A DNA stretch of 34,371 nucleotides from an uncultured Gemella sp. (GCA_927911745.1 CAKMQF010000037.1:1-34371), one strand, 5' to 3'; shown: positions 8,767-17,920, counted from the first letter of the stretch. The notes: a model not told the origin generated them from the letters alone. Program-made: numbers and translations.

Positions 8767-8958
8767 ATGACTGAATCAAAAACGTCTGAAGCACAAAAGA
8801 AAGCAAGTAAAGCTTATTATGAGAAAAATAAAGAACGTGCTTTAATGAATAATAGAAGAACGGCTGCTAGAACATTTGTTAGACGCTATGCAACAAAAGA
8901 GGATATGGAGAATTTAATAGAAATTTTTAATAATGAGAATCCTAATGCAAAATTGTAG
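8767..8958 (+). CDS. Small basic helical protein, unknown
   Basis: The 63-residue protein is rich in Lys, Arg, Glu and Ala, with a SEAQKKASKAYYEKNKER helix, a basic RRTAARTFVRRYA stretch and an acidic tail (EDMENLIEIFNNEN). There is no membrane segment or cysteine. A clear AGGAG site lies 6 bases before the ATG. Short proteins of this look are common in phages, plasmids and integrative elements of Firmicutes, usually annotated as hypothetical. It is followed by a strong terminator at 9022. Together with the previous ORF and the promoter at 8430 it may form a short transcript. Function is unknown. Confidence 0.65.
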   Translation: MTESKTSEAQKKASKAYYEKNKERALMNNRRTAARTFVRRYATKEDMENLIEIFNNENPNAKL

Positions 8959-9021
8959 TAAATGTTTTAGTAAATCTTAAAATTATTGATTGTTTACTTT
9001 AAAATATAATATATAATCTAT

Positions 9022-9047
9022 GCGTGATTTATTTCACGCTTTTTTTA
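9022..9047 (+). terminator. Rho-independent terminator of the small-ORF transcript
   Basis: GCGTGA (9022-9027) pairs with TCACGC (9034-9039) and is followed by eight T. Confidence 0.85.
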
Positions 9048-9052
9048 TTACT

Positions 9053-9082
9053 AAAAAAACACCTATGAAATCTCATAAGTGT
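9053..9082 (-). terminator. Terminator of the minus-strand small RNA
   Basis: ACACTTATGA pairs with TCATAGGTGT around GATT, with one mismatch, followed by TTTTTTT in the minus sense. Confidence 0.75.
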
Positions 9083-9152
9083 CTTGCAGAGCAGAAATTA
9101 ATCTCTCTGAGAAAGTAAACAGTAGAGCATATATTTTTATATCTCTAAGATA
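9053..9152 (-). ncRNA. Candidate minus-strand small RNA (about 100 nt) divergent from clpB
   Basis: On the minus strand a consensus promoter (9159-9187) is followed by about 100 bases and then a hairpin (arms 9073-9082 and 9059-9068, loop GATT) ending in seven T. The interval has no ORF beyond ten codons. It faces the plus-strand terminator at 9022-9047, so the two transcripts converge. An internal CAGAG/CTCTG pairing is possible. I do not recognise an RNA family; an RNA antitoxin or regulatory RNA would fit the architecture. Confidence 0.55.
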
Positions 9153-9158
9153 ATATTA

Positions 9159-9187
9159 AGTATAATATATAGTTTAAAGCTTGTCAA
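9159..9187 (-). promoter_or_regulatory. Consensus promoter of the minus-strand small RNA
   Basis: In the minus sense, TTGACA (9187-9182), a 17-base spacer and TATACT (9164-9159). No minus-strand gene follows except the short RNA interval. Confidence 0.7.
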
Positions 9188-9236
9188 CATAAGGTTTGTG
9201 AGCTATTTTATTTTTAAAATTTTTAAAAAAACTTAA

Positions 9237-9265
9237 TTGTCAAAAAGGTCAAAACATGTTATAAT
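9237..9265 (+). promoter_or_regulatory. clpB promoter
   Basis: TTGTCA (9237-9242), 17 bases and TATAAT (9260-9265) with an extended TG. The spacer carries a second CtsR-like pair, TGTCAAA and GGTCAAA (9238-9253), with 2 rather than 3 bases between heptads. Confidence 0.8.
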
Positions 9266-9273
9266 TTATTTAA

Positions 9274-9290
9274 GGTCAAAGAAGGTCAAA
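9274..9290 (+). promoter_or_regulatory. CtsR operator
   Basis: Two perfect GGTCAAA heptads separated by GAA match the CtsR direct-repeat consensus. The box lies at the expected transcription start, so CtsR binding would block clpB. ctsR itself is not in the window. A 5' leader of about 165 bases follows, with an 11-bp stem (9357-9367 with 9380-9390). Confidence 0.9.
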
Positions 9291-9441
9291 AAGATAAAAC
9301 TTAAATATATTCCATAAAACCTTTTAGTTTGTTAAATATTTAGGTGTATCTTATGAGGTCAGTATCTTTATTATAATAGAGATACTGATCAACGAATATA
9401 AAAACCTCTTGATCTAATAATTTAATCAAAGGAGATTTACA

Positions 9442-12023
9442 ATGGATATTAATAGTTTTACTAATAGTGTGAAAGAAATCTTAGCGAAATCTTCCGAATT
9501 TGCAACTGAGAAAAAAAGTCAAAGTATTACGAGTGAGATGTTCTTAAAAGCAGCTCTTACTGGTAGTAATTTATATAGTGATATATTAGGAAGAGTAAAT
9601 GTTGATAAGGTGAATTTAACTCATGAGTTAGATAACGAAATTGCGAAGGTAAATAGTATAGAAGGAGATAATATCAATTATGCTAGTTATCTAAGTAATG
9701 ATTTGAATGCTTTATTAATAGAAGCTAATAAATATAAAGAGAAATATGAAGATAAATTTATTTCGTGTGAACATATTGTTCTTGCGAGTTATTTGAAAAA
9801 TAGTATAGTAAAAAATATATCGATAAGGTGACTACGTTAAAAGATTTAGTAGCTGTTATCGATAATATCAGAGGAGGTAAAAAAGTTATGAACGAAAACC
9901 CAGAAAACAACTACGAAGTTTTAGAGAAATATGGTCGTGATCTTGTAGAAGCTGCACGTAGTGGTAAAATTGATCCTGTGATAGGACGTGATGAAGAAAT
10001 AAGAAATGTAATTAGAATTTTATCAAGAAAAAACAAAAATAATCCAGTGTTGATAGGGGAACCTGGGGTAGGTAAAACTGCGATTGTTGAGGCACTGGCT
10101 CAACGTATTGTACGCGGTGATGTACCTGAAAGTCTTAAAGACAAAACTGTATTCGAACTTGACCTTACTAGTTTAGTCGCAGGAGCTAAATATCGTGGTG
10201 AGTTCGAAGAACGACTAAAAGCTGTATTAAAAGAAGTTAAAGAACAAGATGGAAAAATTATTTTATTCATCGATGAAATTCATATGCTTGTTGGTGCTGG
10301 TAAAACTGATGGAGCAATGGATGCTGGTAATATCTTAAAACCAATGCTTGCTCGTGGTGAACTACACTGTATCGGTGCTACAACTCTTAATGAATATCGC
10401 CAATATATCGAAAAAGATTCTGCATTAGAACGTCGTTTCCAAAAAGTTCTTGTTAATGAGCCTACTGTAGAAGATACAATCTCAATTTTACGTGGTCTTA
10501 AAGAAAGATTCGAAGTTTACCACGGTGTGAAAATCTCTGATCGTGCGATTGTAGAAGCTGCAGAATTATCTAACAGATATATTACTGATAGATTCTTACC
10601 GGACAAAGCTATCGATTTAATCGACCAAGCTTGTGCAACTATTAAAACTGAAAACTCTTCTAACCCTGCTGAATTAGATACAATCAATCGTAAAGTTATG
10701 CAACTTGAGATAGAAGAAAAAGCACTAAGTAGTGAAGATGATGATGTGTCTAAAAGACGTTTAGAAAACTTAAAAGAAGAGTTGGCTAATCTAAAAGAAG
10801 AACAAAATAAACTACAATTACAAGTTGATAGTGAAAAAGAAAAATTATCAGCTGTTAAAAATCTACGTGAAAAAATTGACAGAGTTAAATTAGAATTAGA
10901 ACAAGCTCAAAATAGCTATGATTTAGAAAAAGCATCTGAGCTACAATATTCTACTTTACCAAAATTAACTCAAGAGTTAGAAGAATTAGAAGAAAAATCT
11001 AAACACGAAGAGTACAAACTTCTAAAACAAGAAGTTACTGAAGATGAGATAGGATTTATCGTAAGTCAAATGACTGGTATCCCTGTAACTCGTCTAGTAG
11101 AAACTGAAAAAGAAAAATTATTACATCTAGCTGATACTATTCATGAAAAAGTAATAGGTCAAGATGAAGCTGTAGAGAGTGTAACTAATGCAATCTTACG
11201 TTCTCGTGCTGGTATCGCAGATCCTAACAGACCGATCGGTAGCTTCCTATTCTTAGGTCCTACTGGGGTAGGTAAAACTGAGCTTGCGAAAGCATTGGCT
11301 CTTAACTTATTCGATGATGAACGTAATATTGTGCGTATCGACATGAGTGAATACATGGAAAAACACTCAGTTAGCCGTTTAATCGGTGCCCCTCCAGGCT
11401 ACATCGGTTATGAAGAAGGTGGTCAACTTACTGAAAGTGTAAGACGTAATCCTTATAGTATTATCTTAATGGACGAAATCGAAAAAGCTCACCCAGATGT
11501 GTTCAATATCTTACTTCAACTTCTTGATGAAGGTACACTTACTGACTCTAAAGGTGTAGTAGTAGATTTCAAAAATACAATAATTATCATGACTTCTAAC
11601 ATCGGTTCATTAGAACTATTAGAAGAAGTTAAAGATGGTGTGATTTCTGAAGAAACTCGTAAAAATGTTACTAACCAACTTTACGGATACTTCAAACCAG
11701 AAATTCTAAACCGTATGGATGACATAATTATCTTCAAACCATTAACTGAAGATAATATTAAAGGAATTGCTAATAAACTTCTTAACGAACTTGTTGCGCG
11801 TATTGCTAATAGAAATATTACTTTAACATATACTGATAATATTTCTAGCTGGGTTGCGACTGCTGGATTCGATATGAAATTCGGTGCTCGTCCACTTAAA
11901 CGATTCATCCAAAGTCAAATCGAAAACAAACTTTCAGTTGAATTAATCCGTCATGGTATCGAAGATGGAATGGAAATCCACCTAGACTATGTAGATGATC
12001 AATTGAAAATAGATATTAAATAA
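9442..12023 (+). CDS. clpB: ClpB protein disaggregase (single frameshift)
   Basis: ClpB is a hexameric AAA+ chaperone that, with DnaK, pulls polypeptides out of aggregates. The N-domain (residues 1-130) is followed by NBD1 with Walker A GEPGVGKT and Walker [11 protein letters not shown], a long coiled-coil middle domain (about 400-520, which marks ClpB rather than ClpC), NBD2 with [11 protein letters not shown] and [13 protein letters not shown], and arginine-rich sensor regions ending [11 protein letters not shown]. No ClpP-binding loop is apparent. The frame breaks at the A6 run near 9812-9817; one added A gives [22 protein letters not shown] and a continuous 860-residue protein of normal length. 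The start has a GGAG site and the gene is under CtsR boxes. The break is probably a sequencing error. Confidence 0.93.
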
Positions 12024-12035
12024 TAAGGAATCTAT

Positions 12036-12078
12036 AAATTAAGGGCTGGGAAATTAATTCCAGCCCTTAATTTTTTTG
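12036..12078 (+). terminator. clpB terminator
   Basis: A perfect 14-bp stem (12036-12049 with 12060-12073) around a 10-base loop, ending in a T run. Confidence 0.92.
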
Positions 12079-12340
12079 TATGCATAGTGAATTAGTCACA
12101 ATTTCTAGAGAATCATATATATCCTAATTATAATAATAGAATTTAAATTTAGTGTAAAAGTAAGAAGAGGAATTTATACAACAAATCAAGAGAAACATGT
12201 CAATAAAATCTTAAAAAGTACGGTTAGAAAACTTTCAATCTTCTAATTATGAAATACTCATCCTTTAAAGATATAAAAGAATTGATTGATTACAAAATAC
12301 CCCAATACTTTGTAGTTAATTTATATCGTTTAATACTTTA

Positions 12341-12772
12341 TTATTGATCATAGGAACGTACATACTCCGAAATCAAGTCTTTTCCCCAACCTAAAATAAC
12401 TTCTTCTGAAAATAGTTCAATTTTTTGGTTAAATTCAGAATACAATACTCCATTTTCCTTATAGAATATACGGAATGATTTCGCTATTTTATTTTTAGAA
12501 TAAATATGATATTTAATTTCCACATTACAATACTTTTCGTTATCTTTTGCTGAATGATAATCGATGTAAATATAAATTCTATCAAATTTTTTTCTGTAAA
12601 GAGAATGTTCAATATTATCTTCCACATAGTTTGAAGTATAATCTACTCCATTTTTAGATTTACTTTTATATTCTGTTAATATCGTAGAAATTAAATCAAA
12701 ATCATATTTATTATTTAACTTTTCTAATGCTTCGACAAAGCATGTACTAAAAGTATTAACTAAGTAAAGCAT
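12341..12772 (-). CDS. Unknown 143-residue protein paired with the kinase
   Basis: I do not recognise this protein. It starts at an ATG inside the end of the kinase gene (the stop at 12756 lies 14 bases inside it), so translation is probably coupled. The sequence is mixed charged and aromatic, with beta-strand-like stretches (KFDRIYIYIDYHSA, YCNVEIKYHIYSKN, SFRIFYKENGVLYSEF) and no signal peptide, membrane span or metal motif. It could be an immunity-like, substrate or partner protein of the kinase; the overlap is the only support for that. No terminator is visible behind it. Confidence 0.7.
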   Translation of the reverse strand: MLYLVNTFSTCFVEALEKLNNKYDFDLISTILTEYKSKSKNGVDYTSNYVEDNIEHSLYRKKFDRIYIYIDYHSAKDNEKYCNVEIKYHIYSKNKIAKSFRIFYKENGVLYSEFNQKIELFSEEVILGWGKDLISEYVRSYDQ

Positions 12773-13647
12773 TTTTCTCTTTTATTTGTTCTAGATCAAT
12801 TTTTCTTTTTTCTTCGTATTGTGCAACTTCTAATTTTAACCTTTCATCACTATCTATTTTTGATTTTTCAAGAAAATTTTGAATTAAAATAATTAATTCA
12901 TCATAATCTGGTCTATCATCAGGAATAAAATTCAAACAAATTGATATAATATTATTGCAAAAATCATATCAGTATTATTAACAAATTTTTTAACTAAATT
13001 AAATTCTTTTTTATGCCAAAAATTTGATGTTAAAAAATCCTTGTCTTCACCATTTATCATATACCAGATGACTTTTCCAATAGAAAATATATCTCCTTTA
13101 TGGTTAATATTGTCAATTCTACCTTTTTCATATTCTGGAGCAATAAACATTCTTGGTCCTATCGCTGTTTCATCTTGAGTCAGTCTTTCTTTTTTATTAT
13201 CTATATAGCAAATACCAAAATCAGTTAAAAATAATTTATAATTTTCTCCATTTTTTTCATATAAAATATTATCTGGTTTAATATCTCTATGATAAATAGG
13301 ATTTTCAAATTTTGAAATTTTATTCAACACATGTAAAATAGGCAATAATAGTTCTAATGTTTTTCTCACATTACCTTTTGTGTAACCTAATAAATCATTA
13401 ATATTACCATCATATTTTTCCATTTTTATATATGAATTTTTAATGTCATTAGAATCATCAAAAACATCATAAATTTTTACTACACCATCAATAGGATTAT
13501 CTTTAAAATATCTCATTATTTCTAATTCTAATTTAAATCTATCTATTTTTTCTTTAGAAGAATTATTTCTTAAATACTTCTTGGCTTTTGAATCTTCAGT
13601 AAAATAAATATTTGAATTTCCACCTTTTTCATCTGGTTTTTATTCAT
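12756..13647 (-). CDS. Soluble Hanks-type Ser/Thr protein kinase (two frameshifts)
   Basis: After adding one A near each end, the gene encodes 297 residues from an ATG at 13647 with an AGGGGG ribosome site. Kinase landmarks in order are a glycine-rich loop GGNSNIYF (residues 9-16), AKKYL as the likely ATP lysine, the catalytic loop HRDIKPDNIL (about 120), LTDFGICY (about 143), the activation segment ending FIAPEYEKG, and KGDIFSIGKVIWYMI. The C-terminal 40 residues are a charged helix. There is no membrane span and no PASTA repeats, unlike the housekeeping kinase PrkC/Stk. The breaks lie near 13635 and near 12958. It forms a two-gene unit with the unknown protein at 12341. Stand-alone kinases of this sort include phage-defence kinases, but the function here is open. 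Confidence 0.8.
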
Positions 13648-14368
13648 TGTAATCCCCCTTTAATAAATATTATAAATTTATATTATTAAATCTCTTAAAT
13701 ACTTGTTGATAAGTTTCATTTTTCTGCTTTTTCTCTAGTTTTTAACAGAATTTTTTAATCCATCAATTACTCGCTTAGATATGAATATTATCTTATGTTA
13801 TCTTATAATTATATCATATTGAGCTGAATATTTATGGAAAATAACAACTTCTACAGAAAAGAAAAATATACTCTTTGCTGTAGGTTTAATTTTAAATATA
13901 ATTTTTAGTGAATAACCTAATTGAATTAAATAAATTTATATAATTTCTAATAACATGAAAATCAGTTAAATTAGAATTCACTATTCAAATTTTAAATATA
14001 AATTATTCATTAAGTATTAGACATGAAGAGAAGAATGCTTGAATAATTGTCTGTATATGAGAATTTTTACTTGGATTAAAAAATGTTATCTTCTAATAGA
14101 ATCTAAACTAATTTTATTAGAATACCGTAAAATTCTAATATTGTTTATTGTATAATAGAAAACTTTAAAATATTACAGTAGAAGTTATTTTTTAGTTTAG
14201 TTATAGTTGTAAAGAGAGAAGTTTACTTGTATAATTGTAATATTAGTTATTTATAAAAAGTGTAAAATAATGAATAGAATAATCTTTTGTACTGAATTTA
14301 TTCTAGAATTAGTAATAGACGTTTTAATGTATAATTATATAGAAGATAAATAGATAGGAGAACAGTAT
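13648..14368. other. Divergent intergenic region, 720 bases
   Basis: This AT-rich gap separates the minus-strand kinase pair from the plus-strand racemase. I see TATAAT-like words, an imperfect hairpin (CTACAG 13851-13856 with CTGTAG 13878-13883) and an inverted repeat around 14118-14140 (ATTAGAA/TTCTAAT). None has a convincing T run or -35 box, and there is no ORF I can support. A TATAAT at 14330-14335 may serve the racemase gene. Confidence 0.4.
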
Positions 14369-15022
14369 ATGAAAATAGCGGTTATGGCTGGAACACCAAT
14401 TGATTCGAAATTAGGTGCGGATCTACTAGGTTCATATGGTTATGATGATGTAGTTTTAGTACCAATTTCTAATAATCCAGTAGAGCAAACTACGTTTCAA
14501 GCTTTAGAAGACGAGGAACGTGAAAATATTATTGTAAAGATTATTGATGAACTAAAGGAGAAAGATTGTGATGCAATTTTTGTATACTGTAACTCACTTA
14601 GTTCTGTTGTCGATTTTGATAGATTGGCAGAAAAAATGAATATTTCTATTGTTACTCCTATGCAGATGTATAGAAATCTAGGACTTGAGTATAAGTATCT
14701 AGCTGTAATGGCAGCAAACTCTCATGGTCTTACAGGTGTTGAGAATAATCTTTATGTATCGAATCCGCGTCTACGTGTACTTGGATTATCGATGTTGGAG
14801 CTTGTTAAGGCGATTGAAGAGGGCAATAAACCTGGACAGATAGTGGAAGATTTCAACTTCAAGACATTGTTTAATTATTTTGAATTAACAAATGTAGAAG
14901 CTGTTGTTCTTGGATGTACTCATTTTCCTTATATCAAAAAAGAACTTGAAAAAATAACTAACCTTCATATCATTGATGTAGGGGTTTTTATGATAGAGAG
15001 TTTAAAGAGAAAGGATATATAG
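14369..15022 (+). CDS. Aspartate/glutamate racemase-family protein
   Basis: The protein (217 residues) has the two cysteine motifs of the Asp/Glu/hydantoin racemase superfamily: VYCNSLSS (Cys74) and LGCTHFPY (Cys183), which act as the pair of acid/base catalysts in a cofactor-independent racemisation. It is shorter than typical MurI (about 265) and its first motif is CNSLSS rather than CNTATA, so it may be an amino-acid racemase other than the cell-wall glutamate racemase. An AGGAG site lies before the ATG. The next gene starts one base after its stop, so the two are one operon with a membrane protein of the DUF554 family. Confidence 0.75.
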   Translation: MKIAVMAGTPIDSKLGADLLGSYGYDDVVLVPISNNPVEQTTFQALEDEERENIIVKIIDELKEKDCDAIFVYCNSLSSVVDFDRLAEKMNISIVTPMQMYRNLGLEYKYLAVMAANSHGLTGVENNLYVSNPRLRVLGLSMLELVKAIEEGNKPGQIVEDFNFKTLFNYFELTNVEAVVLGCTHFPYIKKELEKITNLHIIDVGVFMIESLKRKDI

Positions 15023-15023
15023 A

Positions 15024-15754
15024 ATGCCAATAGGAATAATAATTAATACGATTGCTATATTCTTAGGCGGTATAGCAGGGGCGTTGTTGGGAGATAAATT
15101 ACCTGAAAAGTATAAAGAGCAGCTGAATATGATATTTGGTCTTTGTTCGATGGGAATGGGCATAGCGTCGATTGGTCTTATGAAATATATGCCTGCGGTT
15201 ATATTCGCGATTATTATAGGGACATTAGTAGGTTTATTTTTTAATCTTGGAGATTTAGTCTATAGAGCTTGTCAAAAAAATGCAAAAACTTATGGTAAAA
15301 GTCGTTCCGAAACCTAATACTTCTATGTCGGAAACGGAGTTTTTAGCTACATTGATTACGGTTATTGTGCTATTTTTGTTCCAGTGGAATGGGGATATAT
15401 GGAAGTCTTAGTGAAGGAATCACAGGAGATCCAAGTCTACTGATTACGAAGTCTATTTTAGATTTCTTTACGGCAGCTATCTTTGCTTGTAATCTTGGGT
15501 ATATTGTTTCACTAATAGCAGTACCACAGTTTGTAATTTTTACGTTTTTATTTTTATCAGCAGGAATGATAGTTCCGCTTACAACACCTGAGATGATTAA
15601 TGACTTTAAAGCTTGTGGTGGTTTCTTAATGGTTGCTGCAGGATTTAGAATATTGAAACTTAAGATGTTTCCAGTAGTAGATATGGTGCCTGCTATGATA
15701 TTAGTTATGCCATTTAGTTGGCTTTGGGTCAATGTAATTTTACATTTACTATAG
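15024..15754 (+). CDS. DUF554-family membrane protein (two frameshifts)
   Basis: The start MPIGIIINTIAIFLGG and the late CSSGMGIYGSLSEGITGDPS and AKSILDFF-like (TKSILDFFTAAIF) stretches are those of the DUF554 family, integral membrane proteins with about seven spans and unknown function, possibly transporters. Two extra bases break the frame: an A7 run near 15275-15282 and a T5 run near 15371-15377. Removing one base from each gives a 242-residue protein of normal family length, with KMQKLMVKVVPKP and LITVIVLFCSSGMG restored. It starts one base after the racemase gene. The pairing with an amino-acid racemase hints at amino-acid transport, but that is inference. Confidence 0.8.
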
Positions 15755-15769
15755 AATGTTATGAAAAAT

Positions 15770-15806
15770 AAAGCTAGTTAGAAATATTTCTGACTAGCTT
15801 TTTGTG
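15770..15806. terminator. Bidirectional terminator between DUF554 and lipL
   Basis: A near-perfect stem of about 14 bp (AAAGCTAGTTAGAAA with TTTCTGACTAGCTTT) with a T run on the plus strand and an A-rich left flank that serves the minus-strand lipL. Confidence 0.85.
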
Positions 15807-15848
15807 TATTTATTATTTTAAATTGAGGGTTTCTCAACTTTTGAGTTT

Positions 15849-16670
15849 TTATTTTCCTTCTAAGTAACTTTCGTTTCTTTCTTTTGCTTGTTCGAAGATT
15901 GAATTGTATTCCTCTACCATTGCTTCTGTGTATTCACCTTTTTCTAGGTCACAGTCTAAACCATAAAGTACTTTTTCTACTCTTTCAAAAACATCTTCAA
16001 GTGTGAATTTTTTATTTAGTAGATTTTCTAGTGTTTCCATACATTCAGGATCAACTTTTGGATACTTGTATCTTACTTCTTGATCATCAATTCCAATCTC
16101 ATAGAAATCTTTCATGATGTTTGCACGCTTTTGTTGATCACCGAAGATACTTATGTAGATAGAAACTACTACCGCTTCTTTAATCTTTCTTTGAGCAATC
16201 CCTGCAAATTTCTTTCCATCTATGCTTAGGTCGTAATCACCTGGACAGTATGAATTTACAATTTCTACCGCTTCGATTTTATCGGCTCCTTCTGGGAAAA
16301 TTGCCTTTATAAATGATGTCATAAGCTCATAACCTTCATTAATAGAAAAGTTATCCTTAGGTTTATTCATAACGATTGATAAGTTTAGAATTCCTTTGTC
16401 TGAAATAATACCAAGACCTCCGATATTTCTTACTGCTGGAATTATATTATTTCTATAAAATGCAAATAATGCCTGTTCAAAATATGGTACGCGTGTATCT
16501 GGTGCACCGATTATTGCAGAGTTTGGTAATGTATATAAATGTAATATACAGTCATCACTATTAGATACTGTGCGTAAGAACATTTCATCAGTAGCAATAG
16601 GAATTAAGGGATTCACAATATTTAAAGTTTTATAAACATTAAATTTTCTATTTCGAATAAGATCTAGCAT
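15849..16670 (-). CDS. lipL: LipL-type octanoyl/lipoyl transferase
   Basis: The 273-residue protein belongs to the lipoate ligase/transferase superfamily. The decisive segment is NSYCPGDYDLSIDGKKFAG with Cys142, the likely acyl-carrying nucleophile of LipL and LipM enzymes, followed by IAQRKIKEAVVVSIY. LPNSAIIG and the RNIGGLGI stretch mark the N-terminal substrate pocket. LipL moves octanoyl (or lipoyl) from GcvH to the E2 subunits of 2-oxoacid dehydrogenases; LipM and LplA are the main alternatives, and no ATP-binding ligase motif stands out. AGGAG lies 5 bases before the ATG. It is alone between two terminators, so probably monocistronic. Confidence 0.75.
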   Translation of the reverse strand: MLDLIRNRKFNVYKTLNIVNPLIPIATDEMFLRTVSNSDDCILHLYTLPNSAIIGAPDTRVPYFEQALFAFYRNNIIPAVRNIGGLGIISDKGILNLSIVMNKPKDNFSINEGYELMTSFIKAIFPEGADKIEAVEIVNSYCPGDYDLSIDGKKFAGIAQRKIKEAVVVSIYISIFGDQQKRANIMKDFYEIGIDDQEVRYKYPKVDPECMETLENLLNKKFTLEDVFERVEKVLYGLDCDLEKGEYTEAMVEEYNSIFEQAKERNESYLEGK

Positions 16671-16779
16671 AGCTACTCCTTTAACATGTCGATAATATTT
16701 TATATCTTAAAAATTAATACTTTATAATTATAAGTTATGCGACTAATTTATGCAAGGCTTTAATGAATTACATATTATA

Positions 16780-16830
16780 AAAAATGACTCGAACATCGTG
16801 ATTTTAAGAAATCAATTTTTGTCGAGTCAC
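16780..16830 (-). terminator. Hairpin terminator with conserved interior, copy 2
   Basis: TGACTCGA (16785-16792) pairs with TCGAGTCA (16822-16829), with a T run in the minus sense. It ends the EIIC gene. In the minus sense the interior reads AAAATTGATTTCTTAAAATC and ACGATG, close to the terminator at 8363, while the outer stem differs with pairing kept. Confidence 0.8.
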
Positions 16831-16846
16831 ATCTGTGTAAATAATT

Positions 16847-17896
16847 TTATAAGTTAAGTTTGTAATCCTCTGGTTTAATAATCGGTAAAATTTTCGTGAA
16901 TAATTTTACGAAGAAGAAACCAGAAACTACAGGAATTACTACGAAGGCGATAGCTGCTTTTAATATTTCTAAAGTGCTTCCGTCAGTAGTTGCAAGGTGG
17001 GCTAATGGTCCAACTAGACCACTGAATCCAAACCCGGCACTCATTGGTGTTCCTTGGATATTTAATATGGCAGCGAAAACTCCAGAGACAGCTGCGCTAC
17101 AAATAACTGGTAGCATGATTTTCGGTTTGGCGAAAATATTTGCCATAGAAATCTTCGGTGAACCGATAAAGTGTGCGAAGCAAACTCCTTTAGAGTTAAC
17201 AGCCCAACCTGCGATTGCAAGTGTAAATCCACATGCACAAATTCCTAGGTTTGCAGCACCTGAGGCAATACCTTCTATATTAATTGCTAGAGCAACTCCA
17301 ACTGATGTAATAGGAGATACTACAAGACACGCGAAAATCATCGCGATTAGAATAGTAAGGATAATCGGTTGTAAAGTAAGTAAATGTTTAATTCCATCTC
17401 CAAGTAATTTCGTTACACCCGAGAAGAAAGGAAGTGTGAATCTTCCGATACCTCCGATAATTACCAATGTAAGTGGTGGTAGTATAATTACTGCATAGTT
17501 TTTAGCTTTATCTCCGATTAGCAGTAGAAAAGCTGTAGCTAGTGCAGCTGTGAAAATCATCGTTACGATATCTCCAGAACCTTTTAGCATAAGTCCTGTC
17601 TTATCTGGTGTTGGTATTATTGATCCACCAGCAAATAATGTAGCTAATCCGATTGAAACACTCTTTACGGGTGTGAATTTAAAGAATAATCCGATTATTA
17701 TTCCTGAAGCCAATCCTATCATGGCATTGGAAATAGTTATTGATAATGATAAAAACGCAAGTGATGGATATAGCTTTCCTATATATTTAAGCAGTTCACC
17801 AAGTAAGGCACCTGGTACTAAACATAGAACAGTTCCTAATGCGATACCATTAAGGACGTTCATAGTGAAATTTTTGATAGTAATTTTTTCTTTCAT
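16847..17896 (-). CDS. PTS EIIC-like membrane permease (PTS_EIIC_2 family)
   Basis: This is a very hydrophobic protein of 349 residues with about ten membrane spans. The N-terminal VLNGIALGTVLCLVPGALLG, the central GIGRFTLPFF and SPITSVGVALAINIEG, and the AVNSKGVCFAHFIGSPK and GTPMSAGFGFSGLVGP stretches match the PTS_EIIC_2 group, which are sugar-permease-like proteins often found without EIIA and EIIB partners. No EIIA or EIIB gene is nearby, so phosphotransfer is unproven. I choose the third of three in-frame ATGs (17896), which is 9 bases from GGAG; starts at 17902 or 17905 remain possible. A promoter lies at 17944-17972 and a palindrome at 17921-17938. Confidence 0.8.
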   Translation of the reverse strand: MKEKITIKNFTMNVLNGIALGTVLCLVPGALLGELLKYIGKLYPSLAFLSLSITISNAMIGLASGIIIGLFFKFTPVKSVSIGLATLFAGGSIIPTPDKTGLMLKGSGDIVTMIFTAALATAFLLLIGDKAKNYAVIILPPLTLVIIGGIGRFTLPFFSGVTKLLGDGIKHLLTLQPIILTILIAMIFACLVVSPITSVGVALAINIEGIASGAANLGICACGFTLAIAGWAVNSKGVCFAHFIGSPKISMANIFAKPKIMLPVICSAAVSGVFAAILNIQGTPMSAGFGFSGLVGPLAHLATTDGSTLEILKAAIAFVVIPVVSGFFFVKLFTKILPIIKPEDYKLNL

Positions 17897-17920
17897 AAAC
17901 ATCATCTCCTTTATGTATTC

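Noticed and set aside
8991..9120. Fst-type toxin-antitoxin locus based on the TGTTTACTTT repeat
   Set aside because: The two copies are inverted, so the convergent RNAs would carry the same sense sequence and could not pair through them; no Fst-like peptide is present.
9442..12023. Calling the chaperone ClpC
   Set aside because: The long coiled-coil middle domain and 860-residue length fit ClpB; a ClpC would be shorter in the middle and usually follows ctsR-mcsA-mcsB.
13851..13883. CTACAG/CTGTAG hairpin as a terminator
   Set aside because: The stem has mismatches and no proper T run on either strand.
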